Positions 1 to 6,101 of a stretch of 6,101 nucleotides of DNA are shown here, piece after piece (the stretch's first letter is position 1; each line of letters begins with the position of its first letter). The stretch is taken from positions 1 to 6,101 of the forward strand of contig JACNJI010000395.1 in assembly GCA_014382645.1 (NCBI GenBank), given 5' to 3'. The notes under the pieces are model-generated. The model had not been told where the DNA came from. It worked only from the letters and a program-made list of their open reading frames with translations, and did not search any database. This stretch comes from Verrucomicrobiota bacterium. GTDB taxonomy: Bacteria > Verrucomicrobiota > Verrucomicrobiia > Opitutales > Seribacteraceae. The translations under genes and the position numbers were made by a program.

Positions 1-1599
1 GGTGGCCTTGAAAAACTCGTTGCCCGCGGAATTGGCAAGGGAGAGGCCCATTTTATTTTGCCTGGCAGTCTTTTGCTGACGAAAACGATTCGAGCTCCAC
101 GCGTAGAAGAGAGCAAACAGCGACAAATAGTTGCCTTCGAGTTGCAGCAAAAGATGCCATATCCCCTGGCCGAATTAATTTGGGACTATCAGGTCGTTGA
201 GGATGATGGAGTGGAGCAGGAGGTTTTGGCCATAGCCGTTCGCCCTGCGATCGCGGAATCCTTTTGCGAAAAAGTCGATGCATTGGGTCTCAATCCCGTC
301 GAATTGAGCGCAGCCTCCATACTCGACTACAATGCACTAAGGCATTCTCTGCTGGAAATGAGGGGCGAGGAGACACTTGTAATTAATATCGGGGCCAAGT
401 CCACAAATCTTCTTTTCATAAATCCAGAGGGCTTTCTCATTCGCAACATTGCCCTTGGCGGTAACTCACTAACCCAGCATGTCGCCGATAGCATAGGAGT
501 GCCCTTCACCAAGGCGGAACAAGTAAAGAAATCTTTTTTTTCCGGCGAGGTGGCTTTCTCTTCCGATGATCCCGCAGTACAGGTTCTAGAGAAAAAAGCC
601 GAACAATTCAAAGCTCGCTTGAGTCAAGAAGTAACTCGTTCCGTTGTTACTTACAAACGCTTAAAGAAAGGCAAATCACCGACCAGAGTTTTTCTCTGCG
701 GAAAGGGTTCCTTGCTCCCGGGCCTTCCTGAATATTTAAGCCAAAAACAGGCTTTGGCGGTAGATTATTTCGATCCTTTGCGCGCCGTTAAAATAGGATC
801 CCAAATAGACCCTGAAATATTACCACAACTGCCATTTATGTTGAGTGAAGTGGTGGGAGAGGCTTGTCGAGTTTTTGCGGTAGGTGAGACAACATCTTAT
901 CGTGGCATAAATTTGCTACCCAAAGACAAGCTGGCTCATATGACCATCCGCAAAAAGCGCTGGTGGTTGGCCGCCGCCGCCGTGATTCTATCGCTTGTTC
1001 CCCTTCCGTCTGTCATTGGGACGATGACGGAGTTGTCTCAAGCCGAACAAATGCTTGCCGAAAAAAAAGGTCAGTTGCGCCAAAAACAACTGGAAGTTTC
1101 AGAACAGGTAGAAAAGCAACAGGGGTTGCTTGCCCTTGACCATTTTGCGAGAGCGATAGACAAAGAAATTTCGCCGTTACAAACCGTAAGTTCAGGGGCT
1201 GACAATTGGCGTCTATTGCTGTCTGACCTGCAGACGCTAATTATAAATGAAGCTCGCGAGGTCTGGCTTGATGAACTTTATGTCCAACGGGAAGCAAGCG
1301 GCAGCAAAAAGCCCGTTCGAGGGCGTGCGAGTAAAGATCAAAACTTAAAACCGAATCGGGTGCTTGTCCTGAACGGTCGCTTTCTTGTCCGCGATCTGGA
1401 AAACGAATCGAGTCGTGAAAACTTGATTCAGATTAACAGTGCTCGCCAAAAGGCGCTTACGGAAAGCCTCGAACGGTGCGAATTCGCCAAAAAGATTTTA
1501 AACAAGCAATTCGAAACCGAAGGGAGAGGAGACCTCTTCAATCGTTTCTATACTTACTTTCACTTCGAAATCGAATTGAAAGGGGAACGCTCCTTATAG
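1..1599 (+). CDS. PilM-like pilus platform ATPase with fused PilN-like tail (Amuc_1101 family), 5'-truncated
   Basis: The frame is open from base 1 to a TAG at 1597-1599 (532 residues visible), so the true start lies upstream; the TTG at 58 is internal to conserved sequence. PilM is an actin/FtsA-fold cytoplasmic protein that docks on the inner-membrane PilN/PilO platform of type IV pilus-like machines. Seen here, numbering from base 1: the PilM-typical stretch around residues 38-64 (QIVAFELQQKMPYP, then LIWDYQVV), a phosphate-2-like loop at 126-135 (LVINIGAKST), LGGNSLTQ near 152-159, and an adenosine-type motif CGKGSLLPGL at 233-242. A basic patch (317-320) precedes a membrane segment at about 321-342. 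A short coiled coil (about 343-372) and a PilN-like domain follow (WRLLLSDLQ near 403, then a G-x-F strand and a long helix). The fusion of PilM and PilN parts is the Amuc_1101 arrangement as I recall it. The phosphate-1 loop is lost with the missing N-terminus. The next gene starts 28 bases after the stop, which fits an operon. Confidence 0.82.
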   Translation, partial: GGLEKLVARGIGKGEAHFILPGSLLLTKTIRAPRVEESKQRQIVAFELQQKMPYPLAELIWDYQVVEDDGVEQEVLAIAVRPAIAESFCEKVDALGLNPVELSAASILDYNALRHSLLEMRGEETLVINIGAKSTNLLFINPEGFLIRNIALGGNSLTQHVADSIGVPFTKAEQVKKSFFSGEVAFSSDDPAVQVLEKKAEQFKARLSQEVTRSVVTYKRLKKGKSPTRVFLCGKGSLLPGLPEYLSQKQALAVDYFDPLRAVKIGSQIDPEILPQLPFMLSEVVGEACRVFAVGETTSYRGINLLPKDKLAHMTIRKKRWWLAAAAVILSLVPLPSVIGTMTELSQAEQMLAEKKGQLRQKQLEVSEQVEKQQGLLALDHFARAIDKEISPLQTVSSGADNWRLLLSDLQTLIINEAREVWLDELYVQREASGSKKPVRGRASKDQNLKPNRVLVLNGRFLVRDLENESSRENLIQINSARQKALTESLERCEFAKKILNKQFETEGRGDLFNRFYTYFHFEIELKGERSL

Positions 1600-1627
1600 T
1601 TTTAAACTTTCCGCATCTCGCATCTTG

Positions 1628-2863
1628 ATGAAAAGCCTCCTAAGGGGAAACCTTTACCTTATAACCTTTGCCATTTTGGCAGGAGGAGTTTTTGCGTCTT
1701 TGTCGATGTTGTCATGCAACCAGACGGAGGGTTTGGATGAGGTTATTGGGGAAATAGAGTCACTCGACCGAGATTTGGCTAAGGAAATTGATGACGGAGC
1801 GGGATTTGGATGGATCGAAGCCAACTTGGACTTGGCTCGAGAAGACAATAAAAACCTTTTGGACAAGCGAGCTCGTGAACTCAAGAAGTGGAGGGAGATT
1901 TTGGGGAGAGATGATGTGTTTGCAGGTGTCGAAAAGAAGGCATCCGACGATGTGAATGCTGAAATTTCTCGTTTTTTGGATCTCTACCGTAAAGAAGCTG
2001 GCGAATATAGCGTAAAGATTAAGGGAGCCCTAAAAACGAGCACAGACGAACCCAAAGGACTGTTCCCGAGCGAAGACATTTTCTTAGGAGAGAATCGAGA
2101 GGGCTTTGGGTTCGCCGGATACGATGGTTCTTGGCCAAGCATTTCCGATAAAGAAGCTCGTGAGCTTCTGAAGCAAAAACTGATTGCGGAAAAGCTTTTG
2201 CTAACTCTTTTCAAGGCCAAAGAGAATGGGGAGCCCATGGAGTTACTGGGCATTCGCCGTGAGCCCGTCGGAGATGTCGATCGAGAGCGAATAGCCGACG
2301 AGGCCTTGAGTGTGGATTCGCTAGCCAATGTTCTCGCCAAGCGAGAAGGGAGCATCGAGACTTATGCATTTGAGGTGAATTTTCTGGCGCGAACGAGCAC
2401 CCTCCGCACTTTCTTAAATAGTCTCCAATATCCTTTTCTTGTTCGGGATATCTCAGTAAGACGATTGGAAAATAGTTCTTCCGGTTTTACGGCAACCAAC
2501 AATACGGGCTTTAACAGCCCTTTTGGGCCCAGCTCCGATAATATTGCATTAAATTCCAAAACTCTTCCGATCATCAAGGACGTGGGCTCCCGGTTTTCTA
2601 TTTTAGTAGAGTATGTTTTGGCAGTTCACGCAGACTTGGATTTGCTGAAGCCTCTTTGCTCTAGTAATCTGCTTGCAGAATGCACTTTAGCCATAGATGA
2701 CATTGAGGAGGTCTCGGAAGCCGACGAGAAGCTAAAGGCCTTTCTTCGACGTCATTATCCATGGAGCCCCCCACCTTCCGGCTCCATTTCCGACTTGTTA
2801 ACGGTATTGGGTTCGGAGAAAGAGGCAAAATATTTCCTTAAACAGATTTCCGGCAACAAATAA
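1628..2863 (+). CDS. Amuc_1100-like (PilO-like) membrane-anchored pilus system protein
   Basis: A 411-residue protein starting at ATG 1628; a TTG directly before it (1625) would add one residue but ATG is the likelier start. No Shine-Dalgarno sequence is visible upstream. Residues 8-29 are a hydrophobic anchor ending in Cys30. A charged helical, probably coiled-coil region follows (about 35-135), then a second helical region near 165-200. At 246-281 is a beta-alpha-beta pattern (YAFEVNFLARTSTLRTFLNS, then YPFLVRDISVRRLE), which resembles the ferredoxin-like fold segment of Amuc_1100 and PilO. A Ser/Asn-rich loop (282-312) occupies the place of the Ala/Pro-rich loop of the Akkermansia protein, and a final strand at about 322-333 completes the core. 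From memory Amuc_1100 is about 317 residues; here roughly 78 further residues follow the core, with a CX7C pair at 344/352. The expected role is the periplasmic part of the inner-membrane pilus platform, partnering the upstream PilM/N-like protein. Family assignment rests on pattern and synteny. The TLR2-related activity reported for Akkermansia Amuc_1100 should not be assumed here. Confidence 0.72.
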   Translation: MKSLLRGNLYLITFAILAGGVFASLSMLSCNQTEGLDEVIGEIESLDRDLAKEIDDGAGFGWIEANLDLAREDNKNLLDKRARELKKWREILGRDDVFAGVEKKASDDVNAEISRFLDLYRKEAGEYSVKIKGALKTSTDEPKGLFPSEDIFLGENREGFGFAGYDGSWPSISDKEARELLKQKLIAEKLLLTLFKAKENGEPMELLGIRREPVGDVDRERIADEALSVDSLANVLAKREGSIETYAFEVNFLARTSTLRTFLNSLQYPFLVRDISVRRLENSSSGFTATNNTGFNSPFGPSSDNIALNSKTLPIIKDVGSRFSILVEYVLAVHADLDLLKPLCSSNLLAECTLAIDDIEEVSEADEKLKAFLRRHYPWSPPPSGSISDLLTVLGSEKEAKYFLKQISGNK

Positions 2864-2868
2864 TCCTC

Positions 2869-4221
2869 GTGAAAAAGTTCCTTGAAGCAAACTATGAAAA
2901 GATAGCGGTAGGCATGTCTTTGCTGGTTCTAGGTATATTTGCCTTACTTTCGTTGTTGGGAGATGACCGCCGCGAGTCCGAATCATTTCGTGGGGAGAAC
3001 GGGGCAACTCTTGTAAAAAAAGAACGCCACCAGAAAGAGTCTGAGGAAACTCCTGGCGTTATTATTCTAGAAACGAAAACTCCACATGGTTTGATGCCCG
3101 AAGAACTCGTAATTATAGACGGAGCCGAACCGGAATTTTTTAACGGGAACTTTACTGTAGAAACCATCCTTTTTCCAAAAAAAGATACCAAGGTCACGCT
3201 TCTTCTTTCTGACGGAAACATCATTTCGGGAATACTTAAGCAGTCCGGTGCAAAACCACTGGAATTAACGAAGGAATGGCGTACGGAATCCGGTTTTCTT
3301 AAATTAAGAACGGAGGATGGAAAGGATCAAGATTTTCGGATCGCGGCGCTTGAGCAGGTTTGGGGCTCCACAGTGCTTAAGATTGCGACGCACAATGACG
3401 AAGGAGAGGAGTCCGAGGGCGATTTTGCTATACAGACTTATCAACAACGAGGAGCAGTTGCCGAAAAAAGCGAGTCGACCAGTAGTGCCAAATGGGTCGA
3501 GTCGTCTTCGCCAAAGGATGGAGAGCCAAGCTACGATCTCTTTACTCCCCCTGTTCTTTACGTAGTGAACGGTCGCCTCGAAACCAGTTTGCCCGAAGAT
3601 GCAAAACCAGAAAAACCTCCGGAGGCATTCGGGCTTCGCCTTACAGCATTTGAGAAAGTTCCCTACAGGTTTCGAATTCGCAGTTGGATTGGGAAAAGTC
3701 CTTATCTTGAAGACCTCCGGCACGAATTTCCGCCCAGTTCAGGTCGTTTTGTCCGCAACAAGTTGGAATTGCGAGTACCCTACAAGGAAAATCCAAATTA
3801 CAAGCCTGGATACGGGGAATCTTTGATTCCGACGAATGTCGAAGATACGAACAAAATGGTCATGGTGGATGCTTTTGTCGTGCAACAAGTGCGAGATCCC
3901 AAAACGGGTGGAGTTCGGTCCGTTGGAAGAGTATTGATTAAGGATTTTCGACTCTTGGGGAAGCCATTTGAAATAAATAGCTTCATGGACGAAACCCACG
4001 CGGGACAGTATCGCATTTCCGTCGAATCCACCTCGAAGGAAAGCGGTGCCGAAAAATTCACCTTTGATCAAAATTCGACGAATACTTCGTTTCGTCTCGC
4101 GATGCGTGAGTACAAGATTTTGAAAATAGATCTTGTTAAATCTCGAGTTAATCTAGAAAAAAAAGCTCTCGACCCTCCCGAACTTCAGAGCGAATGGCTT
4201 AGCCTGCTTGTCGACAAATGA
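2869..4221 (+). CDS. Amuc_1099-like pilus system inner-membrane/periplasmic protein
   Basis: A 450-residue protein beginning at GTG 2869, only 5 bases after the TAA of the preceding gene, so the two are almost certainly co-transcribed and possibly translationally coupled; no clear ribosome binding site is seen. The N-terminus is a short cytoplasmic piece containing NYEKI (residues 8-12), then one membrane segment (about 12-30). A charged linker and a long soluble region follow. Residues about 58-140 are strand-rich (ELVIIDGAEP, VTLLLSDGNIISG, and FLKLRTEDGKD), resembling a small beta-barrel. A low-complexity Ser/Glu-rich linker lies near 185-222. The C-terminal domain (about 265-440) has alternating strands starting PYRFRIRSW. 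No catalytic motif is visible, consistent with a structural part. The NYEKI-plus-membrane start, the length and the position between the Amuc_1100-like and secretin-like genes identify it as the Amuc_1099-type component, probably linking the platform to the outer-membrane channel. The precise function is not established to my knowledge. Confidence 0.68.
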   Translation: MKKFLEANYEKIAVGMSLLVLGIFALLSLLGDDRRESESFRGENGATLVKKERHQKESEETPGVIILETKTPHGLMPEELVIIDGAEPEFFNGNFTVETILFPKKDTKVTLLLSDGNIISGILKQSGAKPLELTKEWRTESGFLKLRTEDGKDQDFRIAALEQVWGSTVLKIATHNDEGEESEGDFAIQTYQQRGAVAEKSESTSSAKWVESSSPKDGEPSYDLFTPPVLYVVNGRLETSLPEDAKPEKPPEAFGLRLTAFEKVPYRFRIRSWIGKSPYLEDLRHEFPPSSGRFVRNKLELRVPYKENPNYKPGYGESLIPTNVEDTNKMVMVDAFVVQQVRDPKTGGVRSVGRVLIKDFRLLGKPFEINSFMDETHAGQYRISVESTSKESGAEKFTFDQNSTNTSFRLAMREYKILKIDLVKSRVNLEKKALDPPELQSEWLSLLVDK

Positions 4222-4263
4222 TTGTTTCGGAAAATGATCAGTGGATACGAAACAACCATTTTT
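4216..4263 (+). terminator. Hairpin with T-run across the stop codon of the Amuc_1099-like gene
   Basis: Arms 4216-4229 (AAATGATTGTTTCG) and 4248-4261 (CGAAACAACCATTT) pair over 14 positions with a single A-C mismatch (4221/4256). The 18-base loop is 4230-4247, and T's continue through 4263. The left arm includes the TGA stop at 4219-4221. This resembles an intrinsic terminator, but the stem is A+T-rich and the loop is long, so it would be weak. It could reduce transcription into the secretin-like gene or protect the upstream mRNA end. Confidence 0.35.
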
Positions 4264-4388
4264 ACAGAGAAAAGGTTTCTATTTTGGAAGTTGACCCCGC
4301 AGATCTAAAACTGTTCCTTAATTGACAGGAATTATCAAGCTTTTTGAGCGTATCTCTTCTTTTTAACTCCATACACCTATGCCCGTAG
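4264..4388 (+). promoter_or_regulatory. Possible promoter/leader region before the secretin-like gene
   Basis: This is the only sizeable gap in the cluster and follows a possible terminator, so a promoter for the next gene would make sense. A perfect TTGACA occurs at 4322-4327, but no good -10 hexamer lies 16-18 bases downstream; the closest TA-rich hexamer, TATCTC at 4351-4356, is 23 bases away. A pyrimidine-rich tract (4352-4364) follows. No Shine-Dalgarno sequence precedes the ATG at 4389. The hexamer may be chance, and the gene may simply be read through from upstream. Confidence 0.15.
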
Positions 4389-6101
4389 ATGAAAAGTTTG
4401 ATCGCTGATTTGGCCCGAAGGAAAAGAGCCGTTGTGCGAACGGTCTTTTTGCTGGTAGGCATTTGTGCCGTTTCCTCGGGCTACGCCCAATCGCCACCTC
4501 CCCTTCCTCCATTACCTCTGGTGGGCGAACCGGTTCCCGGTCCGGATGGATTTCCCCCGTTGCCCGGATTGGGTGGCGGAGAGCCCGCTCCTGTCGAAAG
4601 CCCTCCCTTATTGCCGCCTTTGCCGGGAGTGCTCGAGCCCGTGGATATATCTCCAGAGGCAGTAGACCCCCTGCCCTTGATTGACGCTGGAGGGCCTGGG
4701 GTCTTCCCCCTTGGACTTATTCCATCAGAGCCTTCGACTTTGCCCGAAACGGAACTCCCTCCACCCTTGGCGGATGGATCGAACTTATCTGAGCCAGGTA
4801 AACCCGATCCAGTCGAAGTATCTGGCTTTAGCCTTCCGCCGGTGACTGATAACGCTGGCCTTTTGCGACTCCTCGACGAAGTGAGAATTCGCTTAAGAAG
4901 GGAGGACTACCAAGGAGCTCAGGCCTTAACCGAACAAACTCTTCGCACATATGCCGAGACGGCCGAAAACGCCTTCTACCTAAGGCAGTTTCGCAGGGAG
5001 CAAACAAATCTCTACTATCGTATGGCTCATAAAGCCCTTAAGGAAAAAAGATATTCTCTAGCGAGTCAATACCTCGGGCACTATCAAGAAAATGTGGCTC
5101 GTGACGCCGAGGATCGTAAACGAGCCAGAGAGGTGCGTGTCGGCACCCAAGGCAAAAGCGATGTTTCACTCGTAGGAAAACTGGTCGAAGAACTCGATGA
5201 AGCAAAAAAAGAACTTGCGGAAATTCGTGCGAAATCAGGCCTTCCCGAAAGTGATGCCAAAGTAGATTACGAGCGCATTATGGCTCAGGAGCAACAAGAA
5301 CTTGTGAAGGCGAAAAGCAGAGCGGAGCGATTGCTGAAAAAAGCTCGAATAGATTCTGCAGACGGTCAGTATGAATTAGCTAAAGATCAAGTGGATGAAG
5401 CCTTGTCTTTCCTGCCGAAAAACGTGGCGACCATAGCGTTGATTAGTGATCTCTACAAAGCCAAGCAGCAAATTCTTTGGTATCGGATTGGGGAAGCCAT
5501 GCAAAAGGGACGCGTGGGTAATGTTCAGATTCTCGTGCTTGAGTATCAAGATGTGGAAAAGGAGCGACGAAGTGAAGAGGTTGCCACCCTCGGCATCGAA
5601 GAAGGACCTGACTTCGAGGGGGAAATGAAAAAGGCGAGGGAGAAGGCAGAGCAACAAGCGAAACTTGCCGAAAGGAGGCTTGCCACCACCATCCTGGCGC
5701 TGCGCGGCAAGGTCAACTTTCGCAACCTGAGCCGCTACAGCGCCCTGTCGGCGCGGACCTATGCGCGTCAATTTGATCAGCCGTTTGACTTTATCGACTT
5801 GAATCGCGCCTTGATCGATCAGGTCCTTCCGGCCGATCGGCCCCGGCTTTTGGCCTTCGATCCGTGTTTTATTCCTAAAGCCGGTAAGCACACGCCCGAC
5901 TTGGCCTCCTTCTGGCATGGATCGCATGGCCGGGCCGAAAAAGGCTTGGAAGTGTCCGCCTTTAGCATCGTCGATCTGGAGCACCACACCGGCTATGCCT
6001 TGTCGGTGCAGCAAAGCCCGGCGCCGGTCGAGGGGCGAGCCGAGGACGAAACATTGATCGATGCCTATCTGGAGCATCTGCACACGATCGTGCCCTATTT
6101 G
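4389..6101 (+). CDS. N-terminal half of an Amuc_1098-like pilus secretin, fused in frame to a transposase fragment; 3'-open
   Basis: One uninterrupted frame of 571 codons from ATG 4389 to the window end. Residues 1-33 form a signal peptide: a basic stretch RRKR at 10-13, a hydrophobic core at about 18-30, and likely cleavage after SGYA at residue 33. Residues about 36-150 are proline-rich with a repeated PPLP..EP theme. From about 155 to 430 the protein is helical and TPR-like (LLRLLDEVRIRLRREDYQGA, ALKEKRYSLASQYL, and DGQYELAKDQVDEALSFLP), ending in a charged helix (EMKKAREKAEQQAKLAERR). A secreted protein with such an N-terminal half, directly after Amuc_1101/1100/1099-like genes, is the expected Amuc_1098-type outer-membrane secretin. 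The STN and secretin domains that should follow are absent. From about residue 431 the sequence is transposase. Codon choice and G+C change at the same place. The product as written would be a broken secretin; alternatively the junction is an assembly chimera. The secretin identity of the first part is inferred mostly from synteny and architecture. Confidence 0.62.
   Translation, partial: MKSLIADLARRKRAVVRTVFLLVGICAVSSGYAQSPPPLPPLPLVGEPVPGPDGFPPLPGLGGGEPAPVESPPLLPPLPGVLEPVDISPEAVDPLPLIDAGGPGVFPLGLIPSEPSTLPETELPPPLADGSNLSEPGKPDPVEVSGFSLPPVTDNAGLLRLLDEVRIRLRREDYQGAQALTEQTLRTYAETAENAFYLRQFRREQTNLYYRMAHKALKEKRYSLASQYLGHYQENVARDAEDRKRAREVRVGTQGKSDVSLVGKLVEELDEAKKELAEIRAKSGLPESDAKVDYERIMAQEQQELVKAKSRAERLLKKARIDSADGQYELAKDQVDEALSFLPKNVATIALISDLYKAKQQILWYRIGEAMQKGRVGNVQILVLEYQDVEKERRSEEVATLGIEEGPDFEGEMKKAREKAEQQAKLAERRLATTILALRGKVNFRNLSRYSALSARTYARQFDQPFDFIDLNRALIDQVLPADRPRLLAFDPCFIPKAGKHTPDLASFWHGSHGRAEKGLEVSAFSIVDLEHHTGYALSVQQSPAPVEGRAEDETLIDAYLEHLHTIVPYL
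5680..6101 (+). mobile_element. Partial DDE transposase (IS4-superfamily-like insertion sequence), both ends missing
   Basis: From roughly base 5680 the frame encodes a transposase-like sequence. Residue numbers follow the frame starting at 4389. A helical N-terminal domain reads TILALRGKVNFRNLSRYS (434-451), then ARTYARQF. At 491 an aspartate in LLAFDP is the likely first DDE residue, followed by FIPKAGKHT, FWHGSHGRAEKGLE and SAFSIVD. This order resembles DDE transposases I know from Bacteroidota and other phyla, probably in the IS4-like superfamily; I cannot name the IS. The window ends before the second acidic residue, which I would expect within about 20 residues. The segment is about 59% G+C (243 of 411 bases counted for 5691-6101) against about 49% for the 410 bases before it. 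No terminal inverted repeat or target duplication can be seen on the left, and no ATG or GTG start exists at the proper place, so the element's left end is missing here. Confidence 0.7.

Noticed and set aside
58..60. TTG as the start of the PilM-like gene
   Set aside because: The frame stays open to base 1, and the residues before it (GIGKGEAHFI, then LPGSLLLTK) look like conserved PilM sequence, so the gene is cut by the window edge.
2153..2168. Perfect inverted repeat GAAGCTC-gt-GAGCTTC
   Set aside because: It lies within the coding sequence for EARELL in the Amuc_1100-like gene; no T-run or operator context is present, and Glu/Leu codon repetition can explain it.
3304..4071. Several minus- and plus-strand frames of 75-139 codons inside the Amuc_1099-like gene
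   Set aside because: All lie within a well-supported gene, have no motifs and no separate expression signals.
4322..4327. TTGACA as a confident sigma-70 promoter
   Set aside because: No acceptable -10 hexamer lies at 16-18 bases, so it is kept only as a low-confidence regulatory region.
4463..4684. Overlapping plus-strand frames of 66-73 codons within the proline-rich region
   Set aside because: They are by-products of G+C-rich proline codons read in other frames. The frame from 4389 has the signal peptide and runs on for 571 codons.
5580..5688. Eight-base direct repeat TTGCCACC at 5581-5588 and 5680-5687 as a target-site duplication
   Set aside because: The copies are 99 bases apart, both read as plain coding sequence, and no inverted repeats lie between them. 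An 8-base repeat at this distance can be chance.
5376..6083. Long minus-strand open frame (235 codons) crossing the junction
   Set aside because: It is antisense to both the helical secretin part and the transposase, spans two segments of different origin and composition, and its translation shows no recognisable domain. The plus-strand frame has clear motifs.

Overview
The window (about 48-49% G+C where I counted) looks like Verrucomicrobiota chromosome. The basis is a plus-strand cluster matching, in order and residue pattern, the pilus-like system first numbered in Akkermansia muciniphila as Amuc_1101, Amuc_1100, Amuc_1099 and Amuc_1098. The match rests on remembered family features, not a search. 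The extra lengths and divergence suggest a relative from outside Akkermansia, perhaps an Opitutae-type marine or environmental lineage; I am not sure of the class.

Layout: bases 1-1599 hold a PilM-like protein, cut at the 5' edge, with a PilN-like membrane and periplasmic tail fused to it. Bases 1628-2863 hold an Amuc_1100-like (PilO-like) membrane-anchored protein with an unusual C-terminal extension. Bases 2869-4221 hold an Amuc_1099-like single-pass protein, 5 bases after the previous stop. A 167-base gap follows, beginning with a hairpin that straddles the stop codon and ends in a T-run. At 4389 starts a secreted protein with a signal peptide, a proline-rich region and a helical, repeat-like region. 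This is the expected N-terminal half of the Amuc_1098-type outer-membrane secretin.

The secretin domain never arrives. Around 5675-5692 the same open frame passes directly into part of a DDE transposase, and G+C rises from about 49% to about 59% by hand count. The open frame runs to the end of the window. No inverted repeat and no usable transposase start is visible at the junction. This is either a real rearrangement or insertion that disrupts the secretin gene, or a chimeric assembly joining a host contig to a multicopy insertion sequence; the sequence alone cannot decide.

Together the first three proteins would form the cytoplasmic and inner-membrane platform (PilM/N/O-like) and its periplasmic link, and the fourth would supply the outer-membrane channel. 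If the junction is real, the system in this cell lacks its pore unless another copy exists. I see no tRNA, rRNA, CRISPR array or recognisable defence system.
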